The notes: generated by a model from the letters alone, not told the origin. DNA of 64,000 bases from Desulfovibrionaceae bacterium (GCA_015709315.1 JACCQI010000003.1:1-64000), one strand, 5' to 3'; counted from the stretch's first letter, positions 22,575 through 33,764 are shown. A program made the numbers and translations.

Positions 22575-23495
22575 ATGAAAGAGTATGACGCCGTAGTCAT
22601 AGGGGGCGGCCCGGCAGGAATGACGGCTGCCCTTTATCTTTTGCGGGCGGGCGTGAAGACCGCCATGGTCGAGAAGCTCTCTCCCGGCGGTCAGGTGCTG
22701 ATGACTTCGGAGATCGAGAACTATCCCGGGTTCCCCAAGGGACTCCAGGGATGGGAGCTGGCCGACAAGTTCGCCAATCATCTCGAGGAGTACGACCTGG
22801 ACCGGATCAACGAAGAGGTGCGTTCCGTCGAGGTCGGCGCTTCCCGTCACACCCTTTTGGCGGGTGACGAGGAGGTTCGGGCCAAGGCCGTCATTCTCGC
22901 CACCGGGTCGCGCTATCGCAAGCTCGACGTTCCGGGCGAGGATCGGCTGAGAGGGCGTGGCGTATCCTATTGCGCCCTGTGCGACGGCAACTTCTTCCGC
23001 GACCGCGACGTGGCCGTGATCGGCGGCGGCAATTCCGCCCTGGAAGAGGCCCTGTACCTCTCGCGTCTGGTGAGCAAGGTCTACCTTATTCATCGCCGCG
23101 ATGATTTTCGCGGTCTGATCTGCTACCAGGACAAGTGCTTCACCCACGAGAAGATCGAAATCCTCCGCAGTACGGTCGTCGATGAAATCCAGGGCGACAT
23201 GGACGTGGAGAGCCTGGCGCTGCGTAATGTCGCCTCCGGCGAGACGTCCGAGCTCAAGGTGGACGCCGCGTTCATCTTCATCGGTTTCGAGCCGATCATG
23301 GATTACGTGCCCGACGAGATCGACAAGGAGCGCAACGGCGTCGTGACCGACGTGGAAATGCGGACCAACGTGCCCGGCATTTTCGCCGCGGGCGATATCC
23401 GGGCCAAGCAGTGCCGCCAGGTCGCTTCCGCCGTGGGCGACGGGGCCACCGCCGCCACCGCCGCCTTTACCTACCTGGAACAGCTGGACGGTTAG
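22575..23495 (+). CDS. trxB: Thioredoxin-disulfide reductase
   Basis: VIGGGPAGMTAALYLLRAG, CALCDGNFF redox motif, GDIRAKQCRQVASAVGDGATAA. Confidence 0.95.
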   Translation: MKEYDAVVIGGGPAGMTAALYLLRAGVKTAMVEKLSPGGQVLMTSEIENYPGFPKGLQGWELADKFANHLEEYDLDRINEEVRSVEVGASRHTLLAGDEEVRAKAVILATGSRYRKLDVPGEDRLRGRGVSYCALCDGNFFRDRDVAVIGGGNSALEEALYLSRLVSKVYLIHRRDDFRGLICYQDKCFTHEKIEILRSTVVDEIQGDMDVESLALRNVASGETSELKVDAAFIFIGFEPIMDYVPDEIDKERNGVVTDVEMRTNVPGIFAAGDIRAKQCRQVASAVGDGATAATAAFTYLEQLDG

Positions 23496-23503
23496 GGGTG
23501 GTC

Positions 23504-24232
23504 ATGCGCCGCATACTGCTTCCCGTCATACTCGTTGTCCTCCTGTCGCTGACGGGATGCATGTGGATCGACAGTTATTTCCTGCCTCCGCCCGAGGACA
23601 CCGCCCAGGAGTTGTATGAGGCGGGCATGGATGCCATGGGCGACAAGGAGTACGGCGATGCCCAGGAGTACTTCACCAAGCTGAAGGACCGTTTCCCCTT
23701 CAGTCCGTTTTCCCTGAAAGGCGAGCTGGCCCTTGGTGATGCGTACTTCCTCGATGAGGAATATCTGCTGGCGCTTGATGCCTACAAGGAATTCGAGGCC
23801 CTGCATCCTACAAACGAGGAAATTCCCTACGTTCTCTATCAGATCGCGCTGTCGAACATCAGCATGTTCAAGACCATCGACCGCCGCCAGGAGAACATTA
23901 CCGAGGCCCTGGAATATCTGTATCGGCTGACCGAGACCTATCCGCAGTCCAAATACGCCGAGGCGGGCAAGGACCTCATCGGCAAGGGGCGGCGCATCCT
24001 GGCCGAGCACGAGGTGTTCATGGCCGACTTCTTCTGGCGTACCAAGAAGTACGGCCCGGCCTGGCATCGGTATCGGTATGTGGTGGAGAACTTCTCGGAT
24101 GTTCCCGACTTGAGCGAATACGCCATGCGCCGGGCGGAAAGCTCCTACTTCGAGTACCAGAAAAACCTGTCCGAGGAGGAACGGGCTCGAATCCAGGGAA
24201 GCTGGCTGCGTTGGCTCAAAAAGTGGCTTTAG
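23504..24232 (+). CDS. bamD: Outer membrane protein assembly factor BamD
   Basis: Lipoprotein signal LTGC; ELYEAGMDAMGDKEYGDAQEYFTKLKDRFPFSPF is the BamD TPR pattern. Confidence 0.9.
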   Translation: MRRILLPVILVVLLSLTGCMWIDSYFLPPPEDTAQELYEAGMDAMGDKEYGDAQEYFTKLKDRFPFSPFSLKGELALGDAYFLDEEYLLALDAYKEFEALHPTNEEIPYVLYQIALSNISMFKTIDRRQENITEALEYLYRLTETYPQSKYAEAGKDLIGKGRRILAEHEVFMADFFWRTKKYGPAWHRYRYVVENFSDVPDLSEYAMRRAESSYFEYQKNLSEEERARIQGSWLRWLKKWL

Positions 24233-24263
24233 CTTCGGCCTGCCTCCACAAGGCGTGTACCCC

Positions 24264-25136
24264 ATGCAGAAAAACGCGTGTGATTTCCCCGAATGGATCA
24301 ATGAGTTCGCCGTTGCCGACGAACGCTTCGCGCACGCCTATGAAACCGTTCCAGGTCACCGGCGCGCCCTGCTCAAGACGGCCATAGCCCGGCTGTTTGA
24401 ATGGTACGGTCCGTCACGCACCACGGCCCGGCGGCTGGCCGAGGAATGGCGCGGCGGCTTTGCGTCCGTTCAGGACACCGTCCCGGCGGACTACGCGGTG
24501 GTGGTTTTCGACGCCTCCCTCGTTTCGCCCGCGCGGCTGCTGGCCGCCGTTGTCCCGGCGCTGTCCTGCGGCGTGGAGAACGTGCTCGCGGTCCGGCTGG
24601 GCACGGGCGAATGGTCCGCTCCGGTGCTGGCCGGCCTGGAACTCGCCGGGCAGGAGTTGGTCGCGGAAATGGACGCCGACCGGCTGAAGGGGCTGTTCGA
24701 GGAGCTGGACGCTTCCGGCGCCAAGGGCGCGGTCCTTGGCCTTGAGCTTCCGCAGGGCGTGTTCAGGGCCCTGCGTTTTCCCACCCGGCGCATCGCCTTC
24801 ACCTGCCTCAGGTGCGACCGCAGCGTGCCCGTGTGGATGGACCCGGAGGAACCCTTCGACCTGGAAGCGCTGGCCTTTTCCCATCCCGATCTCGACTTTG
24901 CCGTTCACGGCGCGGAGGCCGCGCTTCCTGCGGGCTTCAGCCGTGGAGGAAAGGATTTTCAGGGCTTCCTGGATTCGATCCGGGAGGTCGCCTGTGCGCC
25001 CGCATCCCGGGTCGGCGAGGCGCTGGACCGGGCGCGGCTGGTGCTGGGCCCGGGACAGGAGGGATGCTGGGTCTGGCCGCAGCTTCGCCCCGGACATTTC
25101 CACTATCATTCCACCGCCTGGATCATCGGAGCTTAA
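24264..25136 (+). CDS. Hypothetical protein
   Basis: About 290 aa ORF with a CLRCDRS motif; lies between bamD and the EF-G paralogue; family not recognised. Confidence 0.6.
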   Translation: MQKNACDFPEWINEFAVADERFAHAYETVPGHRRALLKTAIARLFEWYGPSRTTARRLAEEWRGGFASVQDTVPADYAVVVFDASLVSPARLLAAVVPALSCGVENVLAVRLGTGEWSAPVLAGLELAGQELVAEMDADRLKGLFEELDASGAKGAVLGLELPQGVFRALRFPTRRIAFTCLRCDRSVPVWMDPEEPFDLEALAFSHPDLDFAVHGAEAALPAGFSRGGKDFQGFLDSIREVACAPASRVGEALDRARLVLGPGQEGCWVWPQLRPGHFHYHSTAWIIGA

Positions 25137-25138
25137 CC

Positions 25139-27187
25139 GTGAGCAAAAGCAACGCCCCGTCGGCGAAGGAGCTCGGCAACCTTCGCAATATCGGCATCAT
25201 CGCGCATATCGACGCCGGCAAGACCACGCTTACCGAGCGTATACTTTATTATTCCGGTCGGATACATCGCATCGGCGAAGTCCATGAGGGCACGGCCACC
25301 ATGGATTATATGCCGGAGGAGCAGGAGCGCGGCATCACCATCACCTCGGCCGTGACTTCCTGCCGCTGGGACCCGTGCCTGATCAACATCATCGACACGC
25401 CGGGCCATGTGGATTTCACCATCGAGGTGGAGCGTTCCCTGCGCGTGCTGGACGGGGCCGTGGGCGTGTTCTGCGGCGTGAGCGGCGTGGAGCCGCAGTC
25501 CGAGACCGTGTGGCGGCAGTCCGAGGCCTACCACGTGCCCAAGCTCGCCTTCGTCAACAAGATGGACCGGCTGGGCGCGGATTTCGAGAACGTGCTCGAC
25601 TCCATGGCCAAAAAGCTATCGGCCAACCCGCTGGCCATCCAGTACCCGGACGGCGCGGGCCAGGAATTTTCCGGGGTCTTCGACCTCGTCGCCATGCAGC
25701 GGTACGAGTTCGACCAGACGTCCAACGGACTCGAATACTCCCTGCGTCCTCTCACCGACGAGGAAGCGGACCGGGTTTCGCCGTGGCGCGAAAAGCTCAT
25801 CGAGACAGCCGCCGAGGAGGACGAGGATATTCTCGACCTCTATCTGTCCGGCGAGGACGTGCCCGAGGCGAAGATCCGCGCGGCCCTGCGCAAGGCCACC
25901 CTGGCCCGGAAGATCGTTCCCGTGCTGGTGGGGTCGGCGCTCAAGAACATCGGCGTCCAGCCCGTGCTCGACGCGGTCTGCCACTACCTGCCCAGCCCCC
26001 TGGAAGTCCCGCCCGCCGTGGGCATCGACCCCAGGGACCGGACCAAGCGTTCCTTCGCGGTTTCCCACAAGGAACCGCTGTCCGCCCTGGTTTTCAAGGT
26101 GGCCATGGATTCCGGCCGCAAACTGGCCATGATGCGCATTTATTCCGGCAGCATCGGCGCGGGCGACTCGGTATACAACGTCACCCAGGACCAGACCGAG
26201 CGCGTGGCCCGGCTGTTCCGGCTCCACGCCGGGCGCAAGGAGAAGATCGACCGCGCCTTTGCCGGGGACATGGTGGCCGCGGCGGGCATGAAGTTCGCCC
26301 GCACCGGCGACACCCTGGCGGAAAAGGATTCGCCGATCCTCCTGGAGCAGATCGCGGACTACAAGCCCGTCATCTCGCTGGCCATCGAGCCGCGCAATTC
26401 CGAAGAGGGCGACAAGCTCGACGAGGTGCTGGGAAAGTATCTGCTGGAAGATCCCACCCTGGATTTGCAGCGGGACGAGGACACGGGCCAGATCATTCTC
26501 TCCGGCATGGGCGAACTGCACCTGGAGGTCATTCTGGAGCGGCTCAAGCGCGAATACAAGCTGGAGCCGCGCGCGGGCAAGCCGCAGGTCGTGTACCAGG
26601 AGACCGTGTCCGCCAAGGGCGTGGGCGAGGGCGAATTCGACCGCGAACTGGGCGAGGACATGCATTACGGTTCCGTCCAGGTCTCGGTGGAACCACTGGA
26701 GCGCGACAAGGGGCAGAAGGTCTCCGTGGAAGTGGATCTCGAAGCCTGGCCCGCCGCCTGGATCACCGCCGTGGAAGAGGGGCTGGAGGACGGCCTGCAA
26801 AGCGGCGTGGTGCGCGGCTATCCGGTGCGGGACGTGCGGGTGCGCGTGACCGGACTGGGCCGGCGCGACGATTCCAGCGCCGTGGGCTACCGCATGGCGG
26901 CCGCCATGGCGCTCAAGGACGCCCTGGTCAAGGCCGGGCCGAGGCTCATGGAACCGATCATGTGGGTGGAGATCAACGTGCCCGAGGAATTCGTGGGCGA
27001 CGTGGTCGGCCTGCTCGGATCCAAGGGAGCCAAGATCGAGAACATGGTGGACCGCTCGGGCCAGAAGGTGGTCCAGGGGCTGGCCCCGCTCGGCAAGCTG
27101 TTCGGGTTTTCCACCGACCTGCGTTCCGCAACGCAGGGCCGGGCTGGATTCATGATGAAATTTTCCCGATTCGACATATTGGAGTAG
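25139..27187 (+). CDS. fusA: Elongation factor G paralogue
   Basis: GTG start; [59 protein letters not shown]. Confidence 0.92.
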   Translation: MSKSNAPSAKELGNLRNIGIIAHIDAGKTTLTERILYYSGRIHRIGEVHEGTATMDYMPEEQERGITITSAVTSCRWDPCLINIIDTPGHVDFTIEVERSLRVLDGAVGVFCGVSGVEPQSETVWRQSEAYHVPKLAFVNKMDRLGADFENVLDSMAKKLSANPLAIQYPDGAGQEFSGVFDLVAMQRYEFDQTSNGLEYSLRPLTDEEADRVSPWREKLIETAAEEDEDILDLYLSGEDVPEAKIRAALRKATLARKIVPVLVGSALKNIGVQPVLDAVCHYLPSPLEVPPAVGIDPRDRTKRSFAVSHKEPLSALVFKVAMDSGRKLAMMRIYSGSIGAGDSVYNVTQDQTERVARLFRLHAGRKEKIDRAFAGDMVAAAGMKFARTGDTLAEKDSPILLEQIADYKPVISLAIEPRNSEEGDKLDEVLGKYLLEDPTLDLQRDEDTGQIILSGMGELHLEVILERLKREYKLEPRAGKPQVVYQETVSAKGVGEGEFDRELGEDMHYGSVQVSVEPLERDKGQKVSVEVDLEAWPAAWITAVEEGLEDGLQSGVVRGYPVRDVRVRVTGLGRRDDSSAVGYRMAAAMALKDALVKAGPRLMEPIMWVEINVPEEFVGDVVGLLGSKGAKIENMVDRSGQKVVQGLAPLGKLFGFSTDLRSATQGRAGFMMKFSRFDILE

Positions 27188-27190
27188 GCG

Positions 27191-27730
27191 GTGTCTGGGA
27201 TTCGTCGGCAAGCGCCCGCGCCGGATGCGGAAGAGGGCCGGTTCCGCAGGTGGTGGAGAGGCTCCAAGCGGTGGACCCGGTACTGGTTCCTCCGGCTCAT
27301 GCGTCAGAAATCCTCGCCCAAGAACCTGGCCGCAGCCTGTGCGCTCGGCATGTTCATCGGGTCCATGCCCATCATGCCCTTTCAGTCCGTGGTGGTCATC
27401 GCCCTGGCGTTCGTCATGCGGGTCAACAAGCTGGCCGCCTGGCTCGCCACCTGCTATTCCAACGCGGCCACCATGGTCCCGTTCTATTATTTCCTTTTCC
27501 TGGTCGGCAAGACCGTGATGCCGTTTGGCGACGTAGCTTTTGATCCGAAGCATTTGGAGATGACCCAGCTCATCGACGCGGGATGGCAGGTATTTGCCGT
27601 CATGTTCGCGGGCGGCTTCGTGTTCGGCGTCCCGGCCACGATCCTTACCTATTTCCTGACCCTGTTCGTGGTGCGCCGGTACCGCCGGAGAAGAGCTGTC
27701 AGGATGCTGCGCAACCGATCAAGCCATTAG
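27191..27730 (+). CDS. DUF2062-family membrane protein
   Basis: SSPKNLAAACALGMFIGSMPIMPFQSVVVIALAFVMRVNKLAAWLATCYSN. Confidence 0.85.
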   Translation: MSGIRRQAPAPDAEEGRFRRWWRGSKRWTRYWFLRLMRQKSSPKNLAAACALGMFIGSMPIMPFQSVVVIALAFVMRVNKLAAWLATCYSNAATMVPFYYFLFLVGKTVMPFGDVAFDPKHLEMTQLIDAGWQVFAVMFAGGFVFGVPATILTYFLTLFVVRRYRRRRAVRMLRNRSSH

Positions 27731-27821
27731 TTTGTTTCCCGCCTTTTCCCCGATGTCGGGCCTTTGCCGGAGCGGTTTTCCCGCTTTTGCGGGGCATTGT
27801 TTGCAATTGCCGGTAAATCTG

Positions 27822-27836
27822 CGTAATTAAATTACG
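27822..27836. promoter_or_regulatory. Perfect 15-bp dyad CGTAATTAAATTACG upstream of the H-NOX MCP
   Basis: Odd-centre palindrome about 47 bp before the MCP start. Confidence 0.35.
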
Positions 27837-27882
27837 AAAATTTTTTGGACGTATCCTGTTCTCTTTGACGACGCAAAAGGAG

Positions 27883-29982
27883 ATGGCGATGTTTGGCGGC
27901 TCCCTGGTATTCGTCATGACTTTCGGCCTGGTTGGGTGCGGCATATTCGGCGTCGCGGCATATGTGGGCGGATTGTTGGCCTACGGGTGCGCTTCGGCAA
28001 CGGTACTGGCGTTTTGTCTTTTGGCGGGCCTGCGCGGCAGGGTGAGGCAGGCGGGCCTCGGCAAGGCCCTTGACGCATTGGCGGCGGGGGAGCCGGTTGA
28101 CGGCGCGTCCGTCGTCGGTCCTTTGGGCGGGCCGGTGCGCCGGTGCGCCGAAGGCATGGCCTGGAAACGGAGCCGGATCTCCTTTTACGAAAGCGTGTTC
28201 AGGGAACTGGGCACCCCCACTTTGGTCTGTGACGCGACGGGCACGGTCCGGCAGGTTTCCAAGTCCCTGCTCGCCATGATGAACAAGAGCGTTGATCAGA
28301 TGGTGAGGTTCCGCGTCAATCAGGCCTTGTACAACAAGGGCGGCGTGTCCAAGACGGAAAAGGCCATGCAGGAAGGCCGCAAGCTCGAAGACGATGTCGA
28401 ACTGGTGCTGTGGGACGGCCGCACGGTATCCGCCCGGGTTTTTGTCAGTCCCGTCCAGGACGGGGAGGGCAACGTCGTCGGTGCCGTTGCGGCCTTCATC
28501 GACCAGACCGAGCGGTTGCGGCACCTGAAGCAGATGGAGGAGCAGCGCGCCCGCATGTGCCGCGCCGGAGAGCGCATCAGCGGCCTGGCCGAGCAGGTGG
28601 CCTCCGCCACCGAGCTTTTGTCCGCCTCGGCCGATGACCAGGCCCAGGGAGCGCAGACGCAGCGGAGGCAGACCGCGTCCGTGGCCCTGGCCATGGAGCA
28701 GATGATGGGAACGGTCATGGAGGTGGCCCGCAACGCCGAGGCCACCCGCGAGGCGGCCGCCGAGGCGAACGACTCCGCCGGGCAGGGCAAGTCCATGGTC
28801 GACGCGGCCGTGGGGGCCATCAACGAGGTGGCCGAGTTGGCCAAACGGCTGGAGCGCGAGGTCGGCGAACTGGATGCCCAGGCCGGTGAGATCGGCAAGA
28901 TCATCAACGTCATCAACGACATAGCGGATCAGACAAACCTGCTGGCGCTCAACGCGGCCATCGAGGCCGCCCGGGCCGGGGACGCGGGGCGCGGTTTCGC
29001 CGTGGTGGCGGACGAGGTCCGCAAGCTCGCGGAAAAGACCATGGACGCCACCCGCGAGGTGGAAACGGCCATCGGGACCATCCAGTCCCGGTCCAAGAGC
29101 GCCATCGCGTCCATGGAGGCCACGGCCAGGCAGGTGGGGGAATCCACGAACCTTTCCGGCCGGGCGGGCGAGGCCCTGGAGCGCATCATGGAGGGTATCG
29201 GGGACATGGTGCAGCGCGTGACAGACATCACCACCGTGGCGGGCGAGCAGTCCTCCGCCACCGAGCAGGTCATGCAGAGCGTGGAGGACATCGCCTCCAT
29301 TGCCGAGGACGCCGACGAGGCGGCCGGTCAGGCGGCGAGCGCCACCCGCGAAATGGCCGACATGGCCAGGGAGATGCTGAGTGTTTCAAAAGAGTTCCGC
29401 GACGGTGAATCGGACATGAAGCCCCGCGAAATCTGCGGCGAAATGAAGGGCCTGTTGCCGGGTCTTTTGCAGGAATATGTCCGTGAAACCCACGACCCGG
29501 AAGTGTTCGACGCCATGCAGGCCGAAATGGGCGACCCTGTTTTCCAACCCGACGAGACCTACCCGGACAGTGTTTTCATGGACATGGCCGCGTTTGTCGG
29601 CAACCGGGCGCGGACGCCGCTCAGGGATTTTTATCTCGGCCTGGGGCGGTACGCGGCCGGCCGGTTCGGCGAGACGCACCCGGATTATTTCGCGGAAGGC
29701 TCTCTCAAGGATTTCTATCTTCGTATGAACCAGGTCCACGCCGCGATGGACAAGAGCCGGTCGGCCCTCAGGTCGCCGACCTTCACCTTCGAGGACAAGG
29801 GGGACGGCCTGTTCATGAATTACCGTTCCCCGCGCGGCCTGTTCGATTTCTTCGAGGGGCTTCTCCTCGGCGCGGCGGAATTCAAGGGCGAAAAGGTCAG
29901 GGTGGCCGTCAAGCCGTTCGACGAACAGACGGCGCGGGCGGAGATCGTGTTCCTCGGCCGGGATGAAAGCCCGAAATCATAA
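27883..29982 (+). CDS. Methyl-accepting chemotaxis protein: 2 TM - PAS - MA signalling domain - C-terminal H-NOX (heme nitric oxide/oxygen binding) domain
   Basis: MA hairpin [37 protein letters not shown]-term RMNQVHAAM (heme His context) and [21 protein letters not shown] (YxSxR). Confidence 0.88.
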   Translation: MAMFGGSLVFVMTFGLVGCGIFGVAAYVGGLLAYGCASATVLAFCLLAGLRGRVRQAGLGKALDALAAGEPVDGASVVGPLGGPVRRCAEGMAWKRSRISFYESVFRELGTPTLVCDATGTVRQVSKSLLAMMNKSVDQMVRFRVNQALYNKGGVSKTEKAMQEGRKLEDDVELVLWDGRTVSARVFVSPVQDGEGNVVGAVAAFIDQTERLRHLKQMEEQRARMCRAGERISGLAEQVASATELLSASADDQAQGAQTQRRQTASVALAMEQMMGTVMEVARNAEATREAAAEANDSAGQGKSMVDAAVGAINEVAELAKRLEREVGELDAQAGEIGKIINVINDIADQTNLLALNAAIEAARAGDAGRGFAVVADEVRKLAEKTMDATREVETAIGTIQSRSKSAIASMEATARQVGESTNLSGRAGEALERIMEGIGDMVQRVTDITTVAGEQSSATEQVMQSVEDIASIAEDADEAAGQAASATREMADMAREMLSVSKEFRDGESDMKPREICGEMKGLLPGLLQEYVRETHDPEVFDAMQAEMGDPVFQPDETYPDSVFMDMAAFVGNRARTPLRDFYLGLGRYAAGRFGETHPDYFAEGSLKDFYLRMNQVHAAMDKSRSALRSPTFTFEDKGDGLFMNYRSPRGLFDFFEGLLLGAAEFKGEKVRVAVKPFDEQTARAEIVFLGRDESPKS

Positions 29983-30097
29983 TATTATAATAGTCTATTT
30001 GTCCGTTTCAGGTTGAGATGCGGGGCAGGCGTGGATGTGTATGCTCCGCCACGCGCGGACTGCCCGCATGGATGTGTGATTCGAGGAGAGTTCACGA

Positions 30098-32260
30098 ATG
30101 TCCGACGACCTGAACCGGCAAATCTTCAAGGAAGAAGCATACGATCTTCTGCGCGAACTCGAAGGGGCGCTTCTGGAATTGGAGGAGGCGCCCGGCGAAC
30201 TGGACCTGATCAACCGGATATTTCGGGCCTTGCATACCATCAAGGGGTCGGGGTCCATGTTCGGCTTCGAGGAGATAGCCGACTTCACGCACGAGCTGGA
30301 GACCGTTTTCGACAAGGTCCGCAACGGCGAGGCGGCCGTGACTCCAGCCCTGTGCGGCCTTTCCCTTCAGGCCCGCGACCAGATTCGCGCCATGCTCGAC
30401 TCCGAAGACGACGAGGGCATCGAACCGGACAATCGGGAGGCCATCCTCAAGGAGCTGGAAGAGTTTCTGTCCGGCGTGAGTTGCGACCAGGAGGACGCCG
30501 AAGGCGAATCCGAGGCCGCCGAAGGGACGGACGGCGTGAAGCAGCCTGCCGGGGCCAACGAGTACGTCATCCGGGTGGTTCCCAAGGGCGACGCCGAGGT
30601 GGACGTCCAGGCCGTGGAGTCGTTTTTCGAGGAGCTGGAACGGATAGGCGAACTGACGGTCCGGTCCGGCCATGCCGAAACAGGCGCGGGCTGGGAGCTT
30701 TTTCTCGTCACCGACCACGCCAGGGACGGCGTGGAGGACATCTTCTTTTTCCTGACCGCCGATGTGGAGATCGACATCGCCGCGCAGGTCGCCGAGGCCG
30801 GGCCGCCGCCCCCGGAAGAGGCGGCCGTTTCCGAGGCGGAACCCACCACCTTCACCGAGGGCGACGAGGGGGCGGGTACCGACGGCGTGCGGCGGATCGG
30901 CGAAATCCTCGTGGAGAGCGGCGACATTCGGGAGAGCGATCTGCATGAGGCTCTGGAGGAGCAGGAGCAGTCTTCGCCCAAGCGGCCTATCGGCCAGATA
31001 TTGGCCGAGAAGGGCAAGGTCGGCCCGGAAAAGGTCTCGCAGGCGGTCAAGATGCAGGACGAGGCCAAACGTCAGGACGGCCACCGCAAGAAGCAGGAGG
31101 CCCTGTCGTCCATCAGGGTCGCGGCGGAAAAGCTCGATTACCTGGTGGACCTCGTGGGCGAGTTGGTCATTGTCCAGGCGCAGATCACCCAGGTGGTGTC
31201 CGAGAAGAACGACCCGGCCATGACGCTCCTGGCCGAGGAACTGGAACGGCTCAGCGACGAGCTTCGGGATTCCACCTTGGGCATCCGCATGCTGCCTATC
31301 GGTACTTCATTCAGCAAGTTCAGGCGGTTGGTCCGTGATCTTTCGGCTGATTTGGGCAAAAAGATCAGCCTGTCCACCAGCGGCGCGGAGACCGAGTTGG
31401 ACAAGACGGTCATCGAGCGGTTGGGCGACCCCCTGGTGCATCTGCTGCGCAATTCCATTGACCACGGCATCGAGACCCCGCAGGAACGCGAGGCCAAGGG
31501 CAAGCCGCCCCAGGGCAACATCCTGTTGGCCGCCGAGCACTCCGGCGGGGAGGTGCTCATCCGCATCACCGACGACGGCCGCGGCATGAGCAGCGAGATG
31601 ATCCGGGAAAAGGGCATCGAGCGGGGATTGATCGCCAAAGACGCCGAAATGGCCGAAAAAGACTTGCTCAAGCTTATTTTCGAGCCGGGATTCTCCACGG
31701 CCAGCGAAGTGACCAGCGTGTCCGGGCGGGGCGTGGGCATGGACGTGGTGAAGCGGGCCATCGATTCCCTGCGGGGGCTCATCGACATCGACTCCAAGCC
31801 CGACGCGGGCACGACCATCACCATTCGGCTGCCGCTCACCCTGGCCATCATCGACGGTCTGCAGGTGCGCGTCGAGGACGAATACTACGTCATCCCGCTT
31901 TCCCTGGTCGAGGAGTGCGTTGAGCTTTCCAGGTCGGACGTGGATGAAAACGAATCGGGCCAGCGCATTCTTCATCTGCGCGGCGAGATCGTCCCGTATG
32001 TCCACATCCGCGATTTCTTCCGCGTCGAGGGCGACAATCCGCCCATCGAGCAGATCGTCATAACCGGCGCGGAGGGCAGCCGCGTGGGCATTGTGGTGGA
32101 TACCGTCATCGGCGAGCATCAGACGGTCATCAAGAGTCTGGGGCGCGTCTACAAGGACGTTGAAGGCATTTCCGGGGCCACCATCAAGGGCGATGGTTCC
32201 ATTGCGCTCATTCTCGATATTCCGAGTCTCGTGCGGCGGGTCATAGCCGAGTCGCATTAG
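30098..32260 (+). CDS. cheA: Chemotaxis histidine kinase CheA
   Basis: HPt (IFRALHTIKGSGSMFGF), P3/P4 (LVHLLRNSIDHGIETPQER, GRGVGMDVVKRAI), CheW-like C-terminus. Confidence 0.95.
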   Translation: MSDDLNRQIFKEEAYDLLRELEGALLELEEAPGELDLINRIFRALHTIKGSGSMFGFEEIADFTHELETVFDKVRNGEAAVTPALCGLSLQARDQIRAMLDSEDDEGIEPDNREAILKELEEFLSGVSCDQEDAEGESEAAEGTDGVKQPAGANEYVIRVVPKGDAEVDVQAVESFFEELERIGELTVRSGHAETGAGWELFLVTDHARDGVEDIFFFLTADVEIDIAAQVAEAGPPPPEEAAVSEAEPTTFTEGDEGAGTDGVRRIGEILVESGDIRESDLHEALEEQEQSSPKRPIGQILAEKGKVGPEKVSQAVKMQDEAKRQDGHRKKQEALSSIRVAAEKLDYLVDLVGELVIVQAQITQVVSEKNDPAMTLLAEELERLSDELRDSTLGIRMLPIGTSFSKFRRLVRDLSADLGKKISLSTSGAETELDKTVIERLGDPLVHLLRNSIDHGIETPQEREAKGKPPQGNILLAAEHSGGEVLIRITDDGRGMSSEMIREKGIERGLIAKDAEMAEKDLLKLIFEPGFSTASEVTSVSGRGVGMDVVKRAIDSLRGLIDIDSKPDAGTTITIRLPLTLAIIDGLQVRVEDEYYVIPLSLVEECVELSRSDVDENESGQRILHLRGEIVPYVHIRDFFRVEGDNPPIEQIVITGAEGSRVGIVVDTVIGEHQTVIKSLGRVYKDVEGISGATIKGDGSIALILDIPSLVRRVIAESH

Positions 32261-32286
32261 CCAATTCAGTGTCATGAGGTTTCAGA

Positions 32287-33351
32287 ATGCACAAGATCAA
32301 AGTGTTGATTGTCGATGATTCCGCCGTGGTCCGCCAGACTTTGGTGGATATCCTTTCATCCGACCCGCAGATCGAGATAATGGCAACGGCCATCGACCCC
32401 TACGTCGCAGCCGAGAAGCTCAAGAAGGAGATTCCCGACGTCATCACGCTGGACATCGAGATGCCCAGGATGGACGGGTTGACCTTCTTGCAGAAATTGA
32501 TGAAACAACACCCTGTGCCTGTGGTCATTTGTTCGTCCGTGGCCGAGGAGGGGACGGACAACGCGTTGAAGGCTCTTGATTACGGCGCGGTGGAGATCAT
32601 TGCAAAGCCCAAGGTCGGGACAAAGAAATTTCTCGAGGAATCAAGCATCCGACTCATCGACAAAATCAAGGCGGCCGCCCAGGCGCGCACCAGGCCCATC
32701 CGGTTCAAGGCGCCTCCCCTCAAGGTCTCTCCCAAATTGAGCGCCGACGCGGTCATACCCAGGGGAAGTACCTCGGTGGGAGCCACGGAAAAGATATGCC
32801 TGGTGGGGGCCTCCACCGGCGGCACCGAGGCGTTGCGGGTCTTTCTCGAAGCGCAGCCGCCCAACTGCCCGCCCATCGCCATCGTCCAGCACATGCCCGA
32901 GCATTTCACGGCTGCCTTTGCCCGGCGGCTCGACGGCATCTGCCGGATCAACGTCAAGGAGGCGCGTGATGGCGATCTCATGGTGCGCGGCCAGGCCCTT
33001 ATCGCCCCCGGCGACAAGCACATGCTTCTCAAGCGCAACGGGACCAGGTATTGCGTCGAGGTCAAGGGCGGCCCCCTGGTCTCCCGGCACCGGCCGTCCG
33101 TGGACGTCCTGTTCCGGTCCGGGGCGCGTTACGGCGGGGCCAACGTGGTGGCGGCCATCATGACCGGCATGGGCGACGACGGCGCAAAGGGCATTCGGGA
33201 GCTGAAGGACGCCGGGGCCTACACCATCGCCCAGGACGAGGCGTCCTGCGTGGTTTTCGGCATGCCCCAGGAGGCCATCAAGACCGGGGGAGTGGACAAG
33301 GTCCTGCCCTTGACGAAGATCGCGGCGGAGATCGTCCGCGCCTGCGGCTAG
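32287..33351 (+). CDS. cheB: Chemotaxis response regulator methylesterase CheB
   Basis: Receiver [19 protein letters not shown] plus [14 protein letters not shown] and [40 protein letters not shown]. Confidence 0.96.
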   Translation: MHKIKVLIVDDSAVVRQTLVDILSSDPQIEIMATAIDPYVAAEKLKKEIPDVITLDIEMPRMDGLTFLQKLMKQHPVPVVICSSVAEEGTDNALKALDYGAVEIIAKPKVGTKKFLEESSIRLIDKIKAAAQARTRPIRFKAPPLKVSPKLSADAVIPRGSTSVGATEKICLVGASTGGTEALRVFLEAQPPNCPPIAIVQHMPEHFTAAFARRLDGICRINVKEARDGDLMVRGQALIAPGDKHMLLKRNGTRYCVEVKGGPLVSRHRPSVDVLFRSGARYGGANVVAAIMTGMGDDGAKGIRELKDAGAYTIAQDEASCVVFGMPQEAIKTGGVDKVLPLTKIAAEIVRACG

Positions 33352-33372
33352 GACCGCCGGGAAACGGGAATG

Positions 33373-33410
33373 CAACAGCCTCCGCCGGAATTCCCGGCGG
33401 GGGCTGTTTC
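33373..33410. terminator. Bidirectional terminator between cheB and the DUF190 gene
   Basis: AACAGCCTCCGCCGGAATTCCCGGCGGGGGCTGTTT. Confidence 0.8.
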
Positions 33411-33413
33411 GCA

Positions 33414-33746
33414 TCAGGAGTGGCGGTAGGTCATGACGCTCACCGGCTCTCTGGTGACCATGCCCTCCTTGACCATGTCGTCGAGCAGAAGGAGCAGGGG
33501 GGCCAGCCGGTCGGGGTGGTCGATGATTTCCACCACCACGGGCAGCCCTTCCGAGAGCCTGAGTATCTTGCTGGTGTGGATGAGGCTGTTGGCCCCGAAG
33601 CCGAGGAGTCCCCGGAAGACGGTGGCCCCGGCCAGTTCGAGTTTGCGCGCTTCCCGGACGATGGCTTCGGCCAGGGGCTGGTTTCCGAACTTGTCGTCTT
33701 CGCCGATGTAGATTCGGACCCGTTCCGCTTTTTCGAGGAGTTTCAT
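33414..33746 (-). CDS. DUF190-family protein
   Basis: KAERVRIYIGEDDKFGNQPLAEAIVREARKLELAGATVFRGLLGFG; adjacent to crcB. Confidence 0.9.
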   Translation of the reverse strand: MKLLEKAERVRIYIGEDDKFGNQPLAEAIVREARKLELAGATVFRGLLGFGANSLIHTSKILRLSEGLPVVVEIIDHPDRLAPLLLLLDDMVKEGMVTREPVSVMTYRHS

Positions 33747-33764
33747 GCCGTTCTCCGGGGAGGA

